Origin: Clostridiales bacterium UBA4698 | GTDB lineage: Bacteria > Bacillota > Clostridia > TANB77 > UBA1234 | Reading direction: 5' to 3' | Assembly: GCA_002404755.1 (NCBI GenBank) | Contig: DHKI01000021.1 | Coordinates: 1 to 47,643 of the forward strand | DNA: 47,643 bases | Shown: positions 41,911-47,643 of the stretch, piece after piece | Position numbering within the stretch: the stretch's first letter is position 1 | Layout: every line of letters starts with the position of its first letter | The notes under the pieces: generated by a model | Database searches by the model: none | The model's input: the letters and a program-made list of their open reading frames with translations, nothing else | Told to the model about the DNA's origin: nothing | Program-made: the position numbers and the translations under genes

Positions 41911-43845
41911 ATGAAGAATCAAAAATTGATAGTTGGATTACTAATTGTTGTTGTAGTATTGCTGGTTGGAAATCTTTATTTTTTATTTAATAACAGAAAT
42001 CATGAGATAGAAAATCCTATTTCAAAAGACAACTCTGGCGATGTGCTAGATAATAAAAATTCTGGTGATACGAGCAGTGGAGATGTTGAACCGTCAGTCA
42101 TTGTAAAGGATGAAATAAAAAAGGAACCTGAAGAAGAGGAAAAGCCAGTTCGTGCAGAATATGATGTTATTGTATTTGGGGCAGAACCAGAAGGTATCGT
42201 TGCGGCTATTTCAGCTGCAAGAAATAACATGAAAGTGTTATTAGCGGAGAAAAGGGATGGACCTGGAGGATTACTTACATATGCTATGCTAAATACGATT
42301 GATATGAATTTTAATGCTGATGGTGTCTTGCTAAGCCAAGGTATTTTTGAAGAATTTTACGAAAAATTGAACAATAGAAATTCATTTGATGTGGAAGTGG
42401 CTCAAAATGCATTTAAAGAAATGCTAGCTGCAGAAAAAAACATAAAAGTCATGTATAATGTTGACAGTTATACTGTTGGTTCAAATGGAACAGAAATAGA
42501 GTATGCAATTATCGATGATGAAAAATACGTAGCTAAGACATATATTGATTGTACTCAAGATGCTGATATCACAGTTGATGCCGGTGCAGAGTATGTAATT
42601 GGTTGGGAAGATGTAAATGAGAAAAATAGAAGTATGTCTGCAACGCTTGTAATACATATGGATGACGTTGATTGGGATAAGGCATGTGAGACGATAAAGA
42701 AAGAAAATAGACCTAATACTGGTTACTCTGATCGTGGTATATGGGCTTTCGGAAATATAACACAAAATTATATTCCAGTACAAACAAATATGAGATTAAA
42801 AGCATTAAATATAGGAAGACAAAATGATGGTAGTGTTTTAATAAATTCACTTCAAATAATAAATGCAGATATGCTTGATTCTAATTCGAAAGAGAGAGCA
42901 TATGAAAAATGTAAGGAAGAGGCAAATTATCTTGCAAAATTTATAAAAGAAAATGTGCCTGGTTTTGAAAAAGCAAAGCTTGTTGGTGTCGCCCCAGAAT
43001 TATATGTTAGAGAAACAAGACACATAATTGGAGAGTATAGAATGACTGTTAAGGATATGCTTGAATCAACATATTACAATTCGGCAATAGGGTTGGCATC
43101 ATACCCAATAGATGTACAAACAACGAGTATATATGATTATGGATATATAATAGGTGCTCCAGACCAATATTATATCCCTATGGGAACTATAGTACCAAAA
43201 GGTTTTAAGAACTTGCTTACAATAGGACGCAGTGGTTCTTATACTTCAATTGCTGCTGGTTCTGCAAGAGTAATACCTACAGGTATGACTTTAGGACAAT
43301 CAGCGGGAATAATGGCGGCAATAGCAAAAGAAAGAAATACAGACTTTCAAGAGATGCTTAATAATTATTCAACAATAAGAGATGTACAAAATAGAATGAA
43401 ACTTCAAGGAATGTATTTGCCAAAAGAATCTAAACCAGTAGTTGATGTAAATGGAAGATATTATAATTATATAATTGAAATGTGCGAAAAAGGTATATTA
43501 AGCTTAGGGTATAGCAATACTTTCAATCCTGACGATACAATGTCTGAAAGAGAATTTATAGTATTTTTGGAAACATATTTAAAGAGAAGTTTCGTAGACG
43601 AACAGTTTTGGAATGCAGATCATATAAACTTATTAGATGCTAGTGAGAAGCCGATAACTCCAAATAGGGCAAAAGAAATAATGGCAGATATAACAACGTA
43701 TAATGTGAAAGATAATGAGACCAAGGGAAAAATAGAGGATTATATAAAACTTGTAATGCCAGTAGGAAAGGAAAATTTAACACTAGTAAGAATATATGAA
43801 ATAGCAACATTATTAAAAGATGAGATAACTAAGATAAGTGAGTAA
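41911..43845 (+). CDS. Membrane-anchored extracytoplasmic FAD-dependent oxidoreductase
   Basis: A 644-residue protein of the FAD_oxidored family (PF12831-like). One membrane segment at about residues 7-27 is followed by a linker with three SGD motifs and a run of acidic residues, so the enzyme should lie outside the cell. The FAD-binding Rossmann motif is YDVIVFGAEPEGIVAAISAA (about 83-102), with GAEPEG in place of the usual GxGxxG wording. ADITVDAGAEYVIG and IPMGTIVPKGFKNLLTIGRS are typical of the family. The last 120 residues include an SLH-like stretch (KGILSLGYSNTFNPDDTMSEREF) that may bind cell wall. Substrate unknown. Confidence 0.82.
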   Translation: MKNQKLIVGLLIVVVVLLVGNLYFLFNNRNHEIENPISKDNSGDVLDNKNSGDTSSGDVEPSVIVKDEIKKEPEEEEKPVRAEYDVIVFGAEPEGIVAAISAARNNMKVLLAEKRDGPGGLLTYAMLNTIDMNFNADGVLLSQGIFEEFYEKLNNRNSFDVEVAQNAFKEMLAAEKNIKVMYNVDSYTVGSNGTEIEYAIIDDEKYVAKTYIDCTQDADITVDAGAEYVIGWEDVNEKNRSMSATLVIHMDDVDWDKACETIKKENRPNTGYSDRGIWAFGNITQNYIPVQTNMRLKALNIGRQNDGSVLINSLQIINADMLDSNSKERAYEKCKEEANYLAKFIKENVPGFEKAKLVGVAPELYVRETRHIIGEYRMTVKDMLESTYYNSAIGLASYPIDVQTTSIYDYGYIIGAPDQYYIPMGTIVPKGFKNLLTIGRSGSYTSIAAGSARVIPTGMTLGQSAGIMAAIAKERNTDFQEMLNNYSTIRDVQNRMKLQGMYLPKESKPVVDVNGRYYNYIIEMCEKGILSLGYSNTFNPDDTMSEREFIVFLETYLKRSFVDEQFWNADHINLLDASEKPITPNRAKEIMADITTYNVKDNETKGKIEDYIKLVMPVGKENLTLVRIYEIATLLKDEITKISE

Positions 43846-43852
43846 AAGTACA

Positions 43853-43889
43853 AAAATGTGTCCTTGCCTTTGCAAGTGGCACATTTTTT
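43853..43889 (+). terminator. Terminator after the flavoprotein gene
   Basis: A long imperfect stem, AAAATGTGTCCTTGC pairing with GCAAGTGGCACATTTT, followed by T residues. Confidence 0.75.
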
Positions 43890-43952
43890 GCATGCTAAAT
43901 GTCGAGAAGAAAAATATTAATCTATAATGTAAAAATAAAGGAGAAGTTAAAC

Positions 43953-44516
43953 ATGAGATATTACAAAAAATTATTAGGAGAGAATATTTATTTGTCACCA
44001 ATGAGTGAAGATGATGCGGAGATTTTCACAAAATGGATGAATGATTTTGATGTCACAGACTATATTGGCGGAAGCGATGCGATATTGACATTATCCAACG
44101 AGAAAGAATGGTTAACTTCTGCAATGTGTGACAAAAAATATATATTTTCAATAGTGAAAAATGAAGGAGATGAGTTAATCGGTAATATAGAATTAAGTAG
44201 CGTTAAACATGTCGACAGAACCGCAACATTAGGAATAATGATTGGTGAAAGTAAAGAAAGAAGCAGAGGATATGGCTTAGAAGCTATTAACTTATTACTG
44301 GATTTTGCTTTTAATTATTTAAATATGAATAGTATAAACTTAGAAGTTTTAGAAGTAAACGAAAGAGCAAAAAGATGTTACGAAAAAGCAGGCTTTAAAA
44401 CATTTGGAATTCAAAGAAAAAACAAATATATAAATGGAAAATATTACAATACTATTCATATGGATATATTAAAAGAAGAATTTAAAGGAAGTTATATAAA
44501 AAATAAAAATATTTAG
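43953..44516 (+). CDS. GNAT family N-acetyltransferase (RimJ/RimL-like)
   Basis: A 187-residue acetyltransferase. The middle shows LGIMIGESKERSRGYGLEAI, the acetyl-CoA-binding motif (R/Q-x-x-G-x-G/A as RSRGYG), then NSINLEVLEVNERAKRCYEKAGF, the typical RimJ/RimL C-terminal motif. The start at 43953 follows AAAGGAG; a longer frame lacks a ribosome site. The acceptor is unknown. Single gene between the flavoprotein and alaS. Confidence 0.85.
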   Translation: MRYYKKLLGENIYLSPMSEDDAEIFTKWMNDFDVTDYIGGSDAILTLSNEKEWLTSAMCDKKYIFSIVKNEGDELIGNIELSSVKHVDRTATLGIMIGESKERSRGYGLEAINLLLDFAFNYLNMNSINLEVLEVNERAKRCYEKAGFKTFGIQRKNKYINGKYYNTIHMDILKEEFKGSYIKNKNI

Positions 44517-44551
44517 CTTCAAAACTTTTTCTTCTTATTGCAAAGGATAGA

Positions 44552-44580
44552 TTGATTTTTAAAGCGAAATATTATATAAT
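44552..44580 (+). promoter_or_regulatory. Promoter of alaS
   Basis: TTGATT (44552-44557), 17-base spacer, perfect TATAAT (44575-44580). It shows that the coding start is the ATG at 44612 and not the earlier in-frame TTG at 44552. Confidence 0.75.
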
Positions 44581-44611
44581 TTCTACATATTGTAAAAGTG
44601 GAGGAATAAAG

Positions 44612-46369
44612 ATGAAAGCAATAGAACTTAGAAGAAAATATATAGAATATTTTAAAAGAAACGGACACAAAGAAATACCAAGTGCACCAGTTGTTCCTGA
44701 AAATGACCCAACAGTATTGTTTACAACAGCTGGAATGCATCCATTAGTTCCATATTTATTAGGTGAGCCACATCCACAAGGAAAAAGACTTACAGATTAT
44801 CAAAAGTGTATTAGAACAGGAGATATTGATTCAGTTGGAGATCCTTGTCATTTAACATATTTTGAAATGATGGGCAATTGGTCATTAGGAGATTATTTCA
44901 AAGATGAGTCAATAAAAATGAGTTATAATTTCTTAAAAGATGAACTTGGCTTTGATATGGATAAAATATCTGTAACAGTATTTGCAGGTGAAGATGGAAT
45001 TCCGAGAGATGAAGAAGCAGCTAATGCTTGGGCAAATATGGGAATACCAAGAGATAGGATTTTTTATTTAGGAAGAGAAGATAACTGGTGGGGACCAGCT
45101 GGTGAAACAGGTCCATGTGGTCCAGACACAGAAATTTTCTTTGACACAGGAAAGCCAAAGTGTTCTGAAAACTGTAATCCATCATGTAGCTGTGGAAAGT
45201 ATCTTGAGATTTGGAACAATGTATTTATGCAATATAATAAAACTAAAGACGGCAAATACGAGCCATTAAAGCAAAAAAATGTTGATACAGGCCTTGGACT
45301 TGAAAGAGTTATAAGCTTATTACAAGGAAAGAACAATGTGTATGAAACAGAACTTTTTGCAGATGTAATAGCTAAAATCCAAGAGCTTGCTAAAAACTTT
45401 AATATAAACAGTGCAAGAATAATAGCGGACCATTTAAGAGCATCTATATTTATGATAATAGATGGTGTTAGACCAAGCAATGTAGAACAAGGATATGTTT
45501 TAAGAAGATTACTTCGTAGAGTTATTAGACATATGAGAAAAGTAGAAATAGATCCTAGTGAAATAAGCACATTGGTAAAAAAATTTGTAGAAATTATGGC
45601 TGAAATGTACCCGGAAGTTCCTGCAAATAAAGATACAATAATAGAAGTAATAAATGAAGAAAAAGATAAATTTGTAAAGACACTAGAACATGGTGAAAAA
45701 GAATTTATCAAAAATGCAGAAAAAACAAAAGCAGAAGGTAAAGAAAAACTAGATGGAGAAGTAGTATTTAGATTGTATGATACATTTGGTTTTCCACCAG
45801 AAATGACTGCAGAGTTAGCAGAAGAGAAAGGCTTAAAAGTAGATATGAAAGAGTTTGAAGAATTATTCAAAAAGCATCAAGAAATATCAAGAGCTGGTTC
45901 GGAAGCTAAGTTTAAAGGTGGACTTGCAGATCATAGTGAAAAAACTACAGCATATCATACTGCTACTCATTTATTGCACAAAGCATTACAAATTGTTTTG
46001 GGTGAGCATGCAACACAAAAGGGTTCAAATTTAACAGCAGAAAGACTAAGATTTGATTTTATGAACCCTCAAAAACTTACACCAGAACAATTAAAAAGAG
46101 TTGAAGACATAGTAAATGAACAAATTCAAAGAGATTTACCAGTAACATGCGAAGAAATGTCATTAGAAGATGCACAAAAATCTGGTGCTACAGGTCTATT
46201 CGCAAACAAATATGGTGATAAAGTAAAAGTTTATACAATAGGAGACTTTAGTAAAGAGATTTGTGGTGGACCTCACGTAGATAGAACAGGAAAACTAGGA
46301 CATTTTAAGATAATAAAAGAAGAAGCAGTATCAGCAGGTGTACGTAGAATAAAAGCAATATTAGAATAA
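44612..46369 (+). CDS. alaS: Compact alanyl-tRNA synthetase lacking beta-barrel and C-Ala domains
   Basis: A 585-residue AlaRS, against about 870-880 in most bacteria. The class II core is intact (LFTTAGMHPLVPYL, HLTYFEMMGNWSLGDYF, TGPCGPDTEIF, GLGLERV). The helical tRNA-binding part follows. The usual beta-barrel segment before the editing domain is missing: FEELFKKHQEISRAGSEAKF passes directly into ADHSEKTTAYHTATHLLHKAL. The editing zinc motifs HTATH and CGGPH are intact. The protein ends at GVRRIKAIL, so the coiled coil and C-Ala domain are absent. This build and wording resemble AlaRS of Patescibacteria/CPR. GTGGAGG lies 7 bases before the ATG. It has its own promoter and terminator. Confidence 0.9.
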   Translation: MKAIELRRKYIEYFKRNGHKEIPSAPVVPENDPTVLFTTAGMHPLVPYLLGEPHPQGKRLTDYQKCIRTGDIDSVGDPCHLTYFEMMGNWSLGDYFKDESIKMSYNFLKDELGFDMDKISVTVFAGEDGIPRDEEAANAWANMGIPRDRIFYLGREDNWWGPAGETGPCGPDTEIFFDTGKPKCSENCNPSCSCGKYLEIWNNVFMQYNKTKDGKYEPLKQKNVDTGLGLERVISLLQGKNNVYETELFADVIAKIQELAKNFNINSARIIADHLRASIFMIIDGVRPSNVEQGYVLRRLLRRVIRHMRKVEIDPSEISTLVKKFVEIMAEMYPEVPANKDTIIEVINEEKDKFVKTLEHGEKEFIKNAEKTKAEGKEKLDGEVVFRLYDTFGFPPEMTAELAEEKGLKVDMKEFEELFKKHQEISRAGSEAKFKGGLADHSEKTTAYHTATHLLHKALQIVLGEHATQKGSNLTAERLRFDFMNPQKLTPEQLKRVEDIVNEQIQRDLPVTCEEMSLEDAQKSGATGLFANKYGDKVKVYTIGDFSKEICGGPHVDRTGKLGHFKIIKEEAVSAGVRRIKAILE

Positions 46370-46400
46370 AACTTTCGTGTTGCTTATAAGGCGAGAATAT

Positions 46401-46434
46401 AAAAATAGGCGACTTACAAAAGTCGTCTATTTTT
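46401..46434 (+). terminator. Terminator after alaS
   Basis: A 15-base stem with one G-U pair (46401-46415 with 46420-46434), four-base loop, T run included. Confidence 0.85.
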
Positions 46435-46514
46435 AATAATGAAAGACAATTAAAAGCAAAAATTTGTTGCAGTAAAAGATTAGTAATAGTTGATATTATT
46501 ATACAAAATTTGAG

Positions 46515-46555
46515 AAAGGAGAGGTACTATACTAATATAAATTAGTATAGGTACC
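46515..46555 (+). promoter_or_regulatory. Shine-Dalgarno site followed by a hairpin before the HIT gene
   Basis: AAAGGAG (46515-46521) is 44 bases from the ATG at 46566, too far for normal use. Between them lies a hairpin: 46527-46536 pairs perfectly with 46541-46550, extended by 46523-46526 with 46552-46555 around a one-base bulge. When folded, the site would be about 11 bases from the start codon. Confidence 0.55.
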
Positions 46556-46565
46556 AAATAAAAAT

Positions 46566-46907
46566 ATGGAGTGTATATTTTGTAAAATAGCAAATCATGA
46601 AATACCATCAAACATAGTGTTTGAAAATGAATATGTGGTAGCATTTGAAGATCTAAATCCGGTCGCAAAGGTACATGTTTTGGTTGTTCCTAAAAAGCAC
46701 ATAGATTCTTTAATGAAAGTTGAATTAGATGACTTGAAATATATTGCTGAAATACACAAAGCAATAAAAGAAGTGGCAAAAATAAAAAATATTGATGAAA
46801 GTGGATTTAGAGTAATAACAAACATAGGAGAAGATGGAGGACAAAGCGTAAAACACCTTCATTATCATGTAATAGGAGGAGAAAAATTGCCTGAAAAATT
46901 AGCATAA
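46566..46907 (+). CDS. HIT family nucleotide hydrolase (HinT-like)
   Basis: A 113-residue histidine-triad protein, which cleaves AMP from lysine or other groups in purine nucleoside phosphoramidates. It starts CIFCKIANHEIPS, with the zinc-type Cys pair, and has VHVLVVPKKHI. The triad is HLHYHVIGG near residue 98. Size and order are normal. The ATG has no close ribosome site; see the hairpin upstream. Confidence 0.93.
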   Translation: MECIFCKIANHEIPSNIVFENEYVVAFEDLNPVAKVHVLVVPKKHIDSLMKVELDDLKYIAEIHKAIKEVAKIKNIDESGFRVITNIGEDGGQSVKHLHYHVIGGEKLPEKLA

Positions 46908-46970
46908 ATTGGTGATTTTGAAATGACTTAAAAGCCTCAAAAATAAAAAATAAAAAAATCGAAAAAATTG

Positions 46971-46999
46971 TTGACAAGTAGGGGTAATTCGAGTATACT
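46971..46999 (+). promoter_or_regulatory. Promoter of the tRNA pair
   Basis: Perfect TTGACA (46971-46976), 17-base spacer, TATACT (46994-46999), 17 bases before tRNA-Met. Confidence 0.8.
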
Positions 47000-47016
47000 T
47001 TTATTTGTCAGCTGAT

Positions 47017-47093
47017 GGATCTTTAGCTCAGTTGGTTAGAGCATCCGGCTCATAACCGGGCGGTCGTAGGTTCGAGTCCTACAAGATCCACCA
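47017..47093 (+). tRNA. tRNA-Met (CAT)
   Basis: A 77-base cloverleaf with GGATCTT/AAGATCC acceptor arms and an encoded CCA. The anticodon CAT is at 47051-47053 inside a CCGG stem. G1-C72 pairing argues for elongator Met rather than initiator; a lysidine-modified tRNA-Ile cannot be excluded. Confidence 0.93.
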
Positions 47094-47102
47094 TTTTTTT
47101 GT

Positions 47103-47187
47103 GCAGGTATGGCGGAATTGGCAGACGCGCTAGACTTAGGATCTAGTGGATACATCCGTGCAGGTTCAAGTCCTGTTACCTGCACCA
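47103..47187 (+). tRNA. tRNA-Leu (TAG)
   Basis: An 85-base tRNA with a long variable arm, GCAGGTA/TACCTGC acceptor arms and encoded CCA. The anticodon TAG is at 47137-47139, in the loop CTTAGGA closed by CTAGA/TCTAG. Confidence 0.95.
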
Positions 47188-47222
47188 TACTGAAAGACAC
47201 TCGATAATATCGAGACAATATA

Positions 47223-47262
47223 AAAACTACTTTTAATCAAATTTGAAAGTAGTTTTATTTTT
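47223..47262 (+). terminator. Terminator of the tRNA pair
   Basis: A perfect 11-base stem (47223-47233 with 47246-47256) followed by T residues. A smaller hairpin (47199-47213) precedes it. Confidence 0.75.
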
Positions 47263-47282
47263 TGAAAAATTTTTTATATTTA

Positions 47283-47643
47283 TTATTTTTGTAACATCAT
47301 TTTTTTATCAAAATAGTAATGTTTGTTACATATTTCAGTTAATTTTGGTCTATGCGCCACAATTATGCATGTCTTATCCTTTAAATACTTGTTAATCATA
47401 TTGTATATTTTAATTTCAGATAAACTGCTAAATTAAACGTTGGCTCATCTAAAATATAAATTTCTCTATCTAGTAAGATACCTCTTATTGTGTTTAAGCG
47501 CTGTTTTTGGCCAGCAGATAATTTAATACCTTTTTCTCCTACATATTTATCTATCCCATTTTCTAAACTATTTATCCATTCATAAAGTCCTGCATCTATT
47601 AAAAACTGATTTTACACTTCATGGTGTTAGTATAGATATATAG
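47283..47643 (-). pseudogene. Remnant of an ABC transporter ATP-binding domain
   Basis: On the minus strand this stretch encodes the second half of an ABC-exporter ATPase, cut by the window edge. The signature motif LSAGQKQRL, Walker B IYILDEPT and the H-loop phrase IIVAHRPKL are all present but in different frames. One break lies at a run of five T just before LIDAGLYEW; another just after the DEPTFNL part. Each needs one added base, unlike the +1 sites elsewhere. It is therefore a decayed gene, or a low-quality contig end. It follows the tRNA genes directly. Confidence 0.75.

Noticed and set aside
45064..45870. 268-codon open frame on the minus strand inside alaS
   Set aside because: It is a shadow of the AlaRS gene: no ribosome site, low-complexity Ser/Phe/Leu-rich product, and the plus strand has clear family motifs.
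47017..47643. Integrated element or att site at the tRNA genes
   Set aside because: I saw no integrase gene and no repeated copy of either tRNA 3' end in the remaining sequence.
1..47643. CRISPR array or insertion sequences
   Set aside because: No evenly spaced direct repeats, cas genes or transposase-like proteins were seen on either strand.

Overview
The window is about 47.6 kb of AT-rich DNA. Strong Shine-Dalgarno sites, TTGACA/TATAAT-type promoters and U-tailed hairpin terminators point to a Firmicutes chromosome. Sporulation genes (spoIVFA-, spoIVFB- and bofA-like) next to rplU-rpmA-obg, together with sepF-divIVA and a cytoplasmic UDP-sugar pyrophosphorylase, suggest an anaerobic, spore-forming-type clostridium, probably an uncultured gut lineage. 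The lineage is inferred, not proven. No phage, IS element or CRISPR array is visible.

Layout. 0.2-8.5 kb holds an unknown membrane protein, a BI-1/YetJ-type channel, yidD, an HtrA protease, a PD-(D/E)XK-like protein coupled to an HD-GYP phosphodiesterase, a PflX-like radical SAM protein, a UDP-sugar pyrophosphorylase and small membrane proteins. 8.6-17.4 kb is a sigma-K-checkpoint/ribosome cluster: M23 protein (SpoIVFA-like, frameshifted), M50 protease (SpoIVFB-like), a 1067-residue pilin-headed surface protein, rplU, rpmA, obg, bofA and murJ. 17.5-22.2 kb is an envelope-polysaccharide block: an O-antigen-ligase/polymerase, two GT4 glycosyltransferases (one fused to a DUF4330-like tail) and a free DUF4330-like protein. 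22.4-26.0 kb is rpmG-secE-nusG-rplK-rplA-rplJ-rplL with an L10 leader. 26.2-28.6 kb holds two poorly known genes. 28.7-35.1 kb is mutS, a DUF692-like TIM barrel, mutL and miaA. 35.1-40.6 kb carries an HlyD-like protein, sepF, divIVA, a cyclophilin lipoprotein, ruvA and rarA. 40.8-47.6 kb carries two half-size TauE/SafE proteins (the second frameshifted), a tiny glycine-zipper protein, an extracytoplasmic flavoprotein, a GNAT enzyme, a compact AlaRS, a HIT protein, tRNA-Met, tRNA-Leu and a decayed ABC ATPase at the edge.

The most striking observation concerns the codon CGG. Checking frames by eye through the genes, I found only three in-frame CGG codons. Two of them lie exactly where a gene needs a +1 shift to stay open (8748-8750 in the spoIVFA-like gene and 41372-41374 in the second TauE half-gene). 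In both, CGG is followed by A, and reading CGGA as one arginine step restores the protein. This suggests that CGG is unassigned or slow in this organism and that +1 shifting happens there. Sequencing error is the main alternative.

Other points of interest: loss of ysxB/prp together with loss of the L27 N-terminal extension, a CPR-like short AlaRS without beta-barrel or C-Ala domain, SG[D/E]-rich linkers shared by unrelated extracytoplasmic proteins, and a hairpin that sits between the Shine-Dalgarno site and the start codon of the HIT gene.
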